From positions 1 to 9,513 of the forward strand of contig CALQJP020000062.1 in assembly GCA_943330925.2 (NCBI GenBank): a stretch of DNA of 9,513 nt. Direction: 5' to 3'. The translations under genes were made by a program, and so were the position numbers. Within the stretch, counting starts at the first letter, position 1; the number at the start of each line of letters is the position of its first letter. Positions 1 to 5,791 of this stretch are shown here, piece by piece. The stretch is from Chryseobacterium gleum (GTDB lineage: Bacteria; Bacteroidota; Bacteroidia; Flavobacteriales_D; Sanyastnellaceae). A model generated the notes under the pieces. That model was not told the origin of the DNA. It saw nothing but the letters and a program-made list of their open reading frames with translations, and made no database searches.

Positions 1-113
1 CCGAATTGGTCGGTAACAGTAAAGTCCTGGCCGAATGAGCCGGGAGCAAGTTGCGACCAAGACAACACAGGGGCCATCACAGCTGCAACCAAAGAAAGTA
101 CAAGTTTTTTCAT
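1..113 (-). CDS. Secreted protein, N-terminal fragment (possible redoxin/thioredoxin-like)
   Basis: The reading frame starts at ATG 113-111 and leaves the window at the left edge, so only 37 codons are visible. The N-terminus is a typical signal peptide: MKK, a hydrophobic run (LVLSLVAAVMAPVLS), then a likely cleavage region around SWSQ. The mature start, LAPGSFGQDFTVTDQFG, resembles the opening of secreted redoxin-like proteins of Bacteroidota, which often begin with a P-x-F-x-x-x-D-x-x-G pattern before the thioredoxin fold. That family guess rests on about 15 residues and is inference. The catalytic region and any type IX secretion tail lie outside the window. The gene lies downstream of tRNA-Cys on the same strand but is separated from it by a strong terminator, so it should have its own promoter. 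I could not identify a convincing one in 114-225. Confidence 0.6.
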   Translation of the reverse strand, partial: MKKLVLSLVAAVMAPVLSWSQLAPGSFGQDFTVTDQF

Positions 114-142
114 GAGATTTGGTTTTAATAATGAATTGCAAT

Positions 143-163
143 ATTGGCTCAGAAACCGCCAAT
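143..163. repeat. Inverted repeat upstream of the secreted-protein gene
   Basis: ATTGGC at 143-148 and GCCAAT at 158-163 are perfect 6-bp arms around a 9-nt spacer, 30 bp upstream of the ATG at 113. It could be an operator half-site pair or a small hairpin in the 5' leader. An AT-rich ATTGCAAT palindrome (135-142) abuts it. Nothing else in 114-217 was recognisable. Short arms like these can occur by chance. Confidence 0.3.
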
Positions 164-217
164 TCCAACTCCACAAAAGAAAAAAGTTGCAATCTCCTTG
201 GATTCGTAAAACAGGCT

Positions 218-255
218 AAAAAAGAAAAAGGAGGCTGAATAATCAGCCTCCTTTT
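218..255 (-). terminator. Intrinsic terminator of tRNA-Cys
   Basis: The arms AAAAGGAGGCTG (226-237) and CAGCCTCCTTTT (244-255) form a perfect 12-bp stem with a 6-nt loop. Read on the minus strand, the stem is followed by T, C and six T (225-218). It begins only 2 nt beyond the encoded CCA of tRNA-Cys, so it should end that transcript and insulate the gene at 113-1. Confidence 0.9.
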
Positions 256-257
256 CT

Positions 258-331
258 TGGAGGTCCCGAGCGGATTCGAACCGCTGTAGCAGGTTTTGCA
301 GACCTGAGCCTAGCCACTCGGCCACAGGACC
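258..331 (-). tRNA. tRNA-Cys(GCA)
   Basis: All arms of the cloverleaf can be drawn on the minus strand. Acceptor GGTCCTG pairs with CGGGACC (one T-G pair). The anticodon arm CAGGT/ACCTG has loop CTGCAAA with anticodon GCA at plus positions 299-297. The T-arm is AGCGG-TTCGAAT-CCGCT. The discriminator base is U73 (plus position 261), the known identity base for cysteine tRNA, which supports the assignment independently of the anticodon. CCA is encoded (260-258), unlike the tRNA-Gln gene in this window. It is a single-tRNA transcription unit with its own promoter and terminator. Confidence 0.97.
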
Positions 332-373
332 CTGTATGTAAAATACCGCAAGGTGAAACCTTAAAACGGGGGG

Positions 374-405
374 CAAATATAGAAGGTTTCTATTTAATTG
401 GCAAA
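374..405 (-). promoter_or_regulatory. Promoter of tRNA-Cys (Bacteroidota type)
   Basis: Read on the minus strand there is TTTG (405-402) as the -33 element and TATATTTG (381-374) as the -7 element, an exact match to TAnnTTTG. The spacer is 20 nt (401-382). Transcription should start near 367, giving a leader of about 35 nt before the tRNA at 331. A small hairpin, AAGGT-GAA-ACCTT (350-362), lies in this leader and may be removed by 5' processing. The consensus is established for the Bacteroidota primary sigma factor; its use here is inferred. Confidence 0.75.
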
Positions 406-503
406 GCACAAAAAAAGAATGTGCCACGCTGCCGGAAGAGTAATTGCACAATTCAATCTTAATAAGTAAGTGAAAAGTCACAAGAAACCTGAGGGGTGCA
501 AAC

Positions 504-511
504 TAGCTTCG
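504..511 (+). promoter_or_regulatory. Possible -7 element of the coiled-coil protein gene
   Basis: TAGCTTCG matches TAnnTTTG except for one base and would place the transcript start about 27 nt before the ATG at 545. There is no TTG at the expected -33 distance, so support is weak. The rest of 332-544 holds the divergent tRNA-Cys promoter and nothing else I recognise. Confidence 0.3.
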
Positions 512-544
512 CTCATTCAAGGAAAACTTTAAAATCAAAAACAC

Positions 545-1423
545 ATGAGCAACAAAGTCTACATCGCCATTATCGCTGTGCTATTGGGTGCAGTAGGTAT
601 CATGGCCTACAACCTCAACAAGAAAGACAAGGAGATTGTATATATATCTCAGGAATACGCCAACCTGGACACAGAGCGTCAAGACCTGGCAGTAGAGTTG
701 GAAGGCATGAAAATGCAGTACGACACACTTTCGGTAACCAATTCCGAAATGCAGGCAAAAATTGATGAGCAAGAAAACGAGCTTGCCACATTGCTCAAGA
801 AGGTTAAAAACAAAGACTACGACATCCGCAAGCTGAAGGCCGAGGCCGAAACCTTGCGCGGTATCATGAAAAACTACATTGCGCAAATCGATTCGCTCAA
901 CAAAGCAAACGCTCAGCTTACAGCAGAGCGCAATGCTGAATCGAGTCGCGCTAACAGCGCTGAGGCTAAAGGCCGCGAACTGGAAGGCGAGCTCAGCACC
1001 TCACGCGAGATGAATGCGAAGGGGTCAGTTCTATCAGCCGGAGAATTCCAGAACCTGGCACTGCGCGAGCGCAACTCGGGTAAATCAGTTGACACCGATC
1101 GTGCATCGAAGACCGAAACCATCAAGTCTTGCTTCAACATTCGCAAAAACAGTATTGCCAAACCAGGCACCCGAGTGCTGCAAATGGCAGTTGTAGGCCC
1201 GGATGGCCAAGTGCTCAGCGGCAAAAAATCGGGAACAACCACTGTAAACGGCGCACAAGTTCAATACAGTGAAAGCCGCGAAGTGGAGTACCAGCAGACC
1301 GATACCGATGTTTGTATTTACTACACCGCTAACGAAGGTTTCGAATACAAAAAAGGGAATTACAAGATTTACATCTACGAAGGTGGTAATATGATTGGTA
1401 GCTCTTCAATAACCCTGAAATAA
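545..1423 (+). CDS. Membrane-anchored coiled-coil protein of unknown function
   Basis: I do not recognise a named family. The 292-residue protein starts with a short polar segment and one hydrophobic helix (about residues 5-22, VYIAIIAVLLGAVGIMAYNL). This is followed directly by charged NKKDKE, so it is probably a signal anchor. Residues about 38-155 are a long heptad-like region rich in E, K, L and A, predicted to be a coiled coil. A globular C-terminal domain (about 165-292) follows, rich in alternating beta-strand patterns such as GTRVLQMAVVGPDGQV and YKIYIYEGGNMIGSSSITLK. Similar anchor plus coiled coil plus beta-domain proteins are common in Bacteroidota and are often misnamed SMC or chromosome segregation proteins because of the coiled coil; there is no ATPase motif here. 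The gene is transcribed alone: it is divergent from tRNA-Cys and closed by its own terminator. A periplasmic or envelope-spanning structural role is inference. Confidence 0.9.
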   Translation: MSNKVYIAIIAVLLGAVGIMAYNLNKKDKEIVYISQEYANLDTERQDLAVELEGMKMQYDTLSVTNSEMQAKIDEQENELATLLKKVKNKDYDIRKLKAEAETLRGIMKNYIAQIDSLNKANAQLTAERNAESSRANSAEAKGRELEGELSTSREMNAKGSVLSAGEFQNLALRERNSGKSVDTDRASKTETIKSCFNIRKNSIAKPGTRVLQMAVVGPDGQVLSGKKSGTTTVNGAQVQYSESREVEYQQTDTDVCIYYTANEGFEYKKGNYKIYIYEGGNMIGSSSITLK

Positions 1424-1473
1424 GAGATTGCTGGCGGACATCAAGCCGCTGCATAAAACACACTTGCCACATG

Positions 1474-1506
1474 AAAATCCCCCGATAATCGGGGGATTTT
1501 TTATTT
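1474..1506 (+). terminator. Intrinsic terminator after the coiled-coil gene
   Basis: AAAATCCCCCGA (1474-1485) and TCGGGGGATTTT (1489-1500) make a perfect 12-bp stem with a 3-nt TAA loop, followed by further T residues (through 1506 with one A). It lies 50 bp after the stop codon at 1423. It should separate the coiled-coil gene from yraN and the block downstream. Confidence 0.93.
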
Positions 1507-1534
1507 AACTCTAATCCAACTCATAAGCCTATCA

Positions 1535-1576
1535 TTATGCCATTGAGGCATAAAGCACTTTCTGAGGCATTGGCAT
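1535..1576 (+). promoter_or_regulatory. Structured leader upstream of yraN
   Basis: TTATGCC (1535-1541) and GGCATAA (1547-1553) form a perfect 7-bp stem with a 5-nt loop. TGAGGCAT occurs twice, at 1544-1551 and 1563-1570, 19 nt apart. The 5' arm can also pair further downstream: ATGCCA (1537-1542) is complementary to TGGCAT (1571-1576). Two mutually exclusive folds can therefore be drawn just before the yraN start at 1588. Whether this is a regulatory RNA, an operator or chance is unknown. No clear -7/-33 promoter was found in 1507-1587. Confidence 0.35.
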
Positions 1577-1587
1577 TTTAGCCGGCT

Positions 1588-1956
1588 ATGAAGAAATCAG
1601 AAAACAAAAAAAAAGGCGACTGGGGTGAAAAAATCGCAGCAGCCTACCTCACTGAAAAAGGGTATCGGGTCATAAAAACACAATGGCACTATGCCCGTTA
1701 TGAAATCGACCTCATCGTTCTGAAGCAAAACACGATTGTATTCGTGGAGGTGAAAACCCGTTTCAGTGCCGATTACGGCGCGCCCTGGGAGGCCGTTAAC
1801 TATGCTAAACAGCGTAAAATTTGTAAGAGTGCCGATTACTATTTGCGGTGCTATCGGGTAAATGAGGAGCCACGGTTCGATATTGTCTCCATCATACATA
1901 CAGAAGGTAAAACCGAGATTACGCATCTGGAGCAGGCGTTCTTTCCAACTCATTAA
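1588..1956 (+). CDS. yraN: YraN/UPF0102 family nuclease-like protein
   Basis: The 122-residue protein matches the UPF0102 (YraN) family in length and motif order. An N-terminal KGDWGEKIAAAYLTEKGY segment (residues 9-26) is followed by a QW motif (32-33), YEIDLI (38-43) and VFVEVKTR (51-58). E39, D41, E54 and K56 fit the metal-binding and catalytic positions of a PD-(D/E)XK (Holliday-junction-resolvase-like) nuclease fold. The family is widespread and its physiological role is poorly established; a link to DNA repair or recombination is suspected. Most members have Gly-Glu-Ile-Asp at the central motif, whereas here the residue before Glu is Tyr. The start at 1588 places the conserved G-x-x-GE block near the N-terminus, as usual. 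The next gene begins 33 bp later. Family confidence is high; function is inferred. Confidence 0.93.
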   Translation: MKKSENKKKGDWGEKIAAAYLTEKGYRVIKTQWHYARYEIDLIVLKQNTIVFVEVKTRFSADYGAPWEAVNYAKQRKICKSADYYLRCYRVNEEPRFDIVSIIHTEGKTEITHLEQAFFPTH

Positions 1957-1964
1957 GAACACCG

Positions 1965-1972
1965 TACCTTCG
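1965..1972 (+). promoter_or_regulatory. Possible -7 element before the pseudouridine synthase gene
   Basis: TACCTTCG differs from the Bacteroidota -7 consensus TAnnTTTG at one base and lies 17 nt before the ATG at 1990, giving a very short leader. No clear TTG -33 element is present at 17-23 nt upstream. It could give the downstream genes expression independent of yraN. Confidence 0.4.
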
Positions 1973-1989
1973 CGACATAAATTAGCACT

Positions 1990-3039
1990 ATGCCTCGACC
2001 TTCAGGAAACAAACGCGACAAAGATGTTCGCAGCGATAAGAAAAGTAAGCCTTCTTCTGATAAGCCCAAAAGGGAACCGCGTGAACTGGATTCGAAGCGT
2101 GGCACGCGCGGCACGGGTCGCAACGCACCTGTTCGAAAAACAGAGGCAAAGCCGAGCGACAAACCGAAACGCGCCCCCAAACCATGGGAACAAAAGGAAG
2201 AGCGCGATGGAAAGTCACGAGGTGTATACTCACGTGGTGAATCCTCACGTGGTGAATCTTCACGTGGCCCTGCGCGAGGCAAGTTTTTAGGCAAACGACG
2301 TCCGGATCCGGCTCCCAAAAACGACGATGGGTTGATGCGATTAAACCGCTTTCTATCGAACGCAGGGATAGCATCACGACGCGATGCCGACAAATTGATT
2401 GAGCTAGGCTTGGTGAAGGTGAACGGCAAGGTTGTGACCGAATTGGGAATGAAGGTTGACCCGAAGGTGGACATAGTTAAGTACGACGACAAAAACCTGA
2501 AGCCCGAAAAACTGCAATACGTTATTCTGAATAAACCGAAAGACTACATCACCACCAGCGAAGATCCGCTGGAGCGAAAAACGGTTATGCACCTGATTGA
2601 AGGCGCATGCAAAGAACGTATCTACCCAATTGGCCGTCTTGATCGTATGACCACGGGTTTGCTCTTGTTCACCAACGATGGTGAAATGGCCCGCCGTCTT
2701 ACATCCCCTAAAAACGGATTTCCAAAACTGTATCACGTCGAAACCCTTGAGAAAATTCGCGGAGAGCACATCGATGCCATACGCGAGGGCATTCGCCTTG
2801 AGGAAGGTTTTGTAAAAGCCGATGAGATAAGCCTTGTAAGTGGCGACCCCCGACAGGTGGGTTTGCGTATCAACAGCAGCAAAGACAAAATCATAAAGGC
2901 GGTATTCGAACACTTCAAATACACCGTAAGAAAAGTAGACAGGGTAATGTTTGGGTCGCTCACCAAGCGCGACTTACCAAGAGGTCGTTATCGTCACCTT
3001 AGCGATAACGAAATTAATTTCCTTAAAATGATTCGATAA
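1990..3039 (+). CDS. rluB: RluB/RsuA-family rRNA pseudouridine synthase with basic N-terminal extension
   Basis: The enzyme isomerises a uridine in rRNA to pseudouridine; the RluB branch of COG1187 acts on 23S rRNA near the peptidyl-transferase centre. Residues about 115-165 form an S4 RNA-binding domain (MRLNRFLSNAGIASRRDADKL). The catalytic domain follows, with the motif GRLDRMTTGLLLFTNDGE, in which D218 is the expected nucleophile, and LYHVE at about 248-252. Residues 1-112 are an added, low-complexity, very basic region rich in K, R, S, G and P. It contains two related SDKPKR segments (23-28 and 56-61) and an SRGES-type pentapeptide repeat. Such extensions are frequent in Bacteroidota homologues and probably add RNA affinity. 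The ATG at 1990 is supported by a -7-like box; an internal M116 at 2335 would give only the core. The exact target uridine, and RluB rather than RluE or RluF, is inferred. The next gene starts 9 bp after the stop. Confidence 0.93.
   Translation: MPRPSGNKRDKDVRSDKKSKPSSDKPKREPRELDSKRGTRGTGRNAPVRKTEAKPSDKPKRAPKPWEQKEERDGKSRGVYSRGESSRGESSRGPARGKFLGKRRPDPAPKNDDGLMRLNRFLSNAGIASRRDADKLIELGLVKVNGKVVTELGMKVDPKVDIVKYDDKNLKPEKLQYVILNKPKDYITTSEDPLERKTVMHLIEGACKERIYPIGRLDRMTTGLLLFTNDGEMARRLTSPKNGFPKLYHVETLEKIRGEHIDAIREGIRLEEGFVKADEISLVSGDPRQVGLRINSSKDKIIKAVFEHFKYTVRKVDRVMFGSLTKRDLPRGRYRHLSDNEINFLKMIR
2215..2268 (+). repeat. 15-bp in-frame tandem repeat in the basic tail of the pseudouridine synthase
   Basis: About 3.6 copies of a 15-bp unit lie in tandem: a degenerate copy (2215-2229), two copies of TCACGTGGTGAATC[C/T] (2230-2244 and 2245-2259, differing at the last base), and a 9-bp partial copy (2260-2268). 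They encode SRGVY, SRGES, SRGES and SRG. The near-identity at the DNA level suggests recent slippage or duplication, and a 15-bp unit keeps the reading frame. The copy number may vary among strains. Confidence 0.9.
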
Positions 3040-3048
3040 GAATTGCAC

Positions 3049-3717
3049 ATGCCGGAAGGAACGCTAAGAGAAGCCGTTAATTTGTCGGAAGACTGGATGG
3101 TGCTGGTCTTTCTGTTCACATTGGTAAGCCTTGCCTATACCCGCAGAGTGCATCCTGCGCGCATTTTTCGCTTGTGGAATAGCATGTGGAACATACGCAC
3201 CATGCGACAAACCATTCGCGAAGAACCCAATACGCCGCGCGCAAACCTTCTGTTTAACTCCGTATTTTATTTGCAAGCAGGAATTATCGCTTATGCGGGC
3301 ATCAAGTGCTTCCGACCCGACATAAATCTCAACGGGGTTTTGCCGTACCTGACCCTCGTTGGAATTTTGTTCGGGATTTACCTGCTAAAAAGAATTTTGC
3401 TGCGTTCAATAGCCGTCTTAAGTGCGGGAGACTACAGTCTTTCGGAATACGAATACAGTGTTTTCCTCACCAATCGAATGCTTGGGTTACTGCTTTTTCC
3501 GCTTGCGTTGGCAATAGCGTATTTCCCGTCGCAGCAGGCCGCGAGCATCATTGTCGGAAGCGCGGCAATCATACTTATTGCCATATCCTACAGGCTCATT
3601 CGATCATTACTTACGGCTGTTGAATCGGGTGTTACACCATTCTACATTCTTTTCTACATTTGCACGCTCGAAATTTTGCCATCTGCCTTGGGCATAAAAT
3701 GGTTGATTACGAATTGA
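3049..3717 (+). CDS. DUF4271 multi-pass membrane protein
   Basis: The 222-residue protein has five to six predicted membrane segments (about residues 14-30, 68-86, 97-116, 142-158, 164-183 and 197-218). A basic, arginine-rich loop (31-60) follows the first. The C-terminal stretch TPFYILFYICTLEILPSALGIKWL resembles the signature end of the DUF4271 family (FY/LY-x-C-x-LEILP), which is restricted to Bacteroidota and has no known function. Its place immediately before hemD is, to my knowledge, a recurrent arrangement, which hints at a role linked to haem synthesis or simply shared transcription. ATG at 3049, 9 bp after the preceding stop, is preferred over a TTG at 3043. The spacing suggests co-transcription with the pseudouridine synthase upstream and hemD downstream. 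Confidence 0.88.
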   Translation: MPEGTLREAVNLSEDWMVLVFLFTLVSLAYTRRVHPARIFRLWNSMWNIRTMRQTIREEPNTPRANLLFNSVFYLQAGIIAYAGIKCFRPDINLNGVLPYLTLVGILFGIYLLKRILLRSIAVLSAGDYSLSEYEYSVFLTNRMLGLLLFPLALAIAYFPSQQAASIIVGSAAIILIAISYRLIRSLLTAVESGVTPFYILFYICTLEILPSALGIKWLITN

Positions 3718-3752
3718 GCAGAAAACAAACCGAACTACAGCAGCATCTCACA

Positions 3753-4499
3753 ATGGCCGAAAAAGTCAAGACCATACTGATTACGCAGCAAGATCCGGGT
3801 GCCGAAAAGAACCCATATGTTGATCTCGCGAAAAAGCACAAGCTGAAGATTGATTATCGGCCTTTCATCCACGTAGAGGGGCTGGAAGCGCTCGATTTTC
3901 GCCAACAACGCGTGGATGTGCTTGAGCATACCGCTGTGATTTTCACCAGTCGCAACGCCGTCGATCATTACTTCCGCTTGGCGAAGGAAATGCGTATTAC
4001 CATTCCCGAAACCATGAAGTACTTCTGCATGTCGGAGGCCATAGCCTATTACCTGCAGAAATACATTCAATTCCGCAAGCGCAAAATATTCTTTGGCCAC
4101 AGTACCTTTCAAGAGTTGATGGAGCCTATTCGCAAACACAAAACAGAAAAGTTTTTGTTGCCTTGCAGCGATATTTTGAAACCAAGTATTCCTGACACAC
4201 TCGAAAAAGAGAAAATCCAGTATTCAAAGGCAATAATGTACCGCACCGTGTGCAGCGATTTGTCTGATCTGGCCGATGTGAAGTACGACATGCTGGTGTT
4301 TTTCTCACCCTCCGACATTGAGTCGCTATTCAAGAATTTTCCGCTGTTCAAGCAAGATAAAACCAGAATAGCAGCCTTTGGTCAATCCACAGCGAAAGCA
4401 GTAGAAGATGCCAAACTCCGTATTGATGTGATGGCTCCAACGCCAAAAGCTCCTTCTATGAGCATGGCTATTGAGCAGTACATCCAGACGAATAAATAG
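3753..4499 (+). CDS. hemD: Uroporphyrinogen-III synthase
   Basis: HemD cyclises hydroxymethylbilane to uroporphyrinogen III with inversion of ring D, the branch-point step for haem, sirohaem and cobalamin. The 248-residue protein fits the family length of about 250. The N-terminal half has KVKTILITQQ (5-14), YRPFIHVEG (35-43) and the conserved TSRNAVDHYF (65-74). MKYFCMSEAIAYYLQKY and RKRKIFFG follow, and these are strongly characteristic of Bacteroidota HemD. The C-terminal half carries DMLVFFSPSDIESLF, AAFGQSTAKAVED and APTPKAPSMSMAIEQYI, corresponding to the usual G-x-x-T-A and final A-P-T-x-x-A-x elements. ATG 3753 gives the standard MAEKVKTIL start 35 bp after the DUF4271 stop. An in-frame ATG at 3699 would add 18 residues and overlap the upstream gene by 19 bp, so it is less likely. 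No other haem gene is in the window. Confidence 0.93.
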   Translation: MAEKVKTILITQQDPGAEKNPYVDLAKKHKLKIDYRPFIHVEGLEALDFRQQRVDVLEHTAVIFTSRNAVDHYFRLAKEMRITIPETMKYFCMSEAIAYYLQKYIQFRKRKIFFGHSTFQELMEPIRKHKTEKFLLPCSDILKPSIPDTLEKEKIQYSKAIMYRTVCSDLSDLADVKYDMLVFFSPSDIESLFKNFPLFKQDKTRIAAFGQSTAKAVEDAKLRIDVMAPTPKAPSMSMAIEQYIQTNK

Positions 4500-4533
4500 C
4501 ATATATTCCATTTTATGCAATCCAGCTTTGTGG

Positions 4534-4551
4534 CATGGTGGTTCAACCATG
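4534..4551. repeat. Short inverted repeat between hemD and dprA
   Basis: CATGGT (4534-4539) and ACCATG (4546-4551) are perfect 6-bp arms around a 6-nt loop. No T-run follows, so it is not a convincing terminator. It sits about 20 bp before the dprA start and could affect translation or be a binding site. A partial -7 box (CAGCTTTG, 4523-4530) lies just upstream without a -33 element. Confidence 0.35.
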
Positions 4552-4570
4552 AACTCACACTGCATTGGCT

Positions 4571-5668
4571 ATGCATGATGAATTGCTCTATTTAATTGCC
4601 TTATCAAACATCAACGGTCTTGGGCCGGTAAAGGCAAAATCACTTTTAAAACATGTCGGGAGCGCTCAGGCTGTATTCCGAGAAAAGGCCAACAGGCTTT
4701 GTTCCATTCCCGATATTGGTCGTGTAACCGCCGCATCCATTGGTGAAGCTGATTTGAAGCGGGCGGAAAAGGAAGTAACTTATATACTTCGTGAAGGAAT
4801 CAGAGTTGCCACATGGGTCGACAAGCACTACCCCGACCGACTCCGCCAATGCGACGACAGCCCACTCATACTCTACGCAAGAGGCAACCTCGACTGGAAT
4901 CCGGCAAAAGCCATTAGCATTGTTGGCACTCGCAAAGCCGATGCATACGGCAAGAACTTCTGCAAGTTGCTCATTGAGGCCCTTACGGCGCACAAGCCAA
5001 CCATTATAAGCGGATTGGCACATGGCATTGATGCTGCAGCACATGCGGCCGCGGTAGAATACAACCTTCCAACCGTCGCTTGCGTTGCCCATGGCCTGGA
5101 TCGCATCTATCCTACCATACATAAACCGCTGGCTACCCGCATGGAATCCAATGGTGGCATTGTGTCGGAGTTTATGAGCCAAACCGTAATTGCTCCTGAA
5201 ATGTTTCCCATGCGCAACCGCATCATTGCCGGTATGTCGGACTGCACCGTTGTGGTTCAAACTGATTTGAAAGGTGGTAGTATGATTACGGCCCATATTG
5301 CACAGTCTTACGGTCGCGAAGTATTTGCAGTGCCGGGGCGTATCCAGGACGTCTACAGCAGAGGTTGCCACAAACTCATTAAGAGTAACATCGCGGCAAT
5401 ACTAACCTCAGCTGATGACCTAGTGCACTACCTGCAATGGGATCAGCCGGCAACGCCTAAACAGACACAGCTTGTCTTTTCAGAGCATCGAGATGCCAAC
5501 GCTAACCTCTTGCTAAATGCAATACAACACAATCCGAATGCGCTTTTCGATGACTTGCTCGCCACCACACAGCTGAGCTGGGGGGTTCTGAATGCTACAC
5601 TGCTTCAACTGGAGTTCGAGGGATTGATTCGGGTAATGCCCGGCAAACACTACCGATTGCGTGATTGA
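4571..5668 (+). CDS. dprA: DNA-processing protein DprA/Smf
   Basis: DprA binds incoming single-stranded DNA during natural transformation, protects it and loads RecA. The 365-residue protein shows the full bacterial layout. A helix-hairpin-helix-type N-terminal region comes first (INGLGPVKAKSLLKHVG, residues 14-30). The extended Rossmann-fold core has SIVGTRKADAYG (116-127), IISGLAHGIDAAAH (145-158), AHGLDRIYP (173-181), GGIVSEF (195-201), FPMRNRIIAGMSD (212-224) and GREVFAVPG (248-256). A C-terminal winged-helix (DML1-like) domain occupies about 300-365. ATG 4571 starts the protein at MHDELLYLIALSNINGLG, the normal family start; a TTG at 4565 would add two residues. The gene lies 71 bp after hemD with no terminator between, so read-through is likely. 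No other competence gene is in the window. Presence of dprA suggests, but does not prove, transformability. Confidence 0.96.
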   Translation: MHDELLYLIALSNINGLGPVKAKSLLKHVGSAQAVFREKANRLCSIPDIGRVTAASIGEADLKRAEKEVTYILREGIRVATWVDKHYPDRLRQCDDSPLILYARGNLDWNPAKAISIVGTRKADAYGKNFCKLLIEALTAHKPTIISGLAHGIDAAAHAAAVEYNLPTVACVAHGLDRIYPTIHKPLATRMESNGGIVSEFMSQTVIAPEMFPMRNRIIAGMSDCTVVVQTDLKGGSMITAHIAQSYGREVFAVPGRIQDVYSRGCHKLIKSNIAAILTSADDLVHYLQWDQPATPKQTQLVFSEHRDANANLLLNAIQHNPNALFDDLLATTQLSWGVLNATLLQLEFEGLIRVMPGKHYRLRD

Positions 5669-5710
5669 CCAACGCCATGGTTTTCAATAGCTAACAGGTG
5701 ATTAATCTCA

Positions 5711-5744
5711 TTACGAAACATTTTACGTTTACCTTACGTTTAGC
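5711..5744 (+). repeat. Direct repeats in the dprA downstream region
   Basis: Two 11-bp copies are directly adjacent, TTACGTTTACC (5723-5733) and TTACGTTTAGC (5734-5744), differing at one base. A weaker related copy, TTACGAAACAT, begins at 5711. The start-to-start distances (12 and 11 bp) are close to one DNA helical turn, which would put the copies on the same face. They lie 48 bp upstream of the candidate small gene at 5792 and resemble a regulator binding array. The TACGTTTA core also resembles the -7 consensus. Function is unknown. Confidence 0.45.
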
Positions 5745-5791
5745 ATCTTGTAAACTGAATATGAACGCTACGGCAAAAAATCATTAATGAC

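Noticed and set aside
258..331. tRNA-Cys as an attachment site for an integrated element
   Set aside because: No integrase, no duplicated tRNA 3' end and no foreign-looking genes flank it. The same holds for tRNA-Gln at 7471-7541.
420..470. 16-codon frame starting ATG at 420 on the plus strand
   Set aside because: It is very short, has no initiation or regulatory context, and overlaps the upstream side of the divergent tRNA-Cys promoter region.
149..481. 110-codon frame on the minus strand at the left end
   Set aside because: It runs straight through the tRNA-Cys gene, its promoter and terminator, and its product has no domain-like features.
2215..2268. Short regularly spaced repeats as a CRISPR array
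   Set aside because: The units are directly tandem without spacers, in frame within a coding region, and no cas gene is near.
1953..2492. 179-codon antisense frame opposite the basic tail of the pseudouridine synthase
   Set aside because: Its repeated PREDS-type product is just the reverse reading of the 15-bp repeat; the plus-strand frame continues into a conserved enzyme.
4534..4551. Hairpin after hemD as a transcription terminator
   Set aside because: The stem is only 6 bp and has no T-run, unlike the four strong terminators elsewhere in the window.
4646..5371. 241-codon antisense frame opposite dprA
   Set aside because: dprA is a clear, complete family member on the plus strand. The antisense product is a composition artefact with no recognisable motif.
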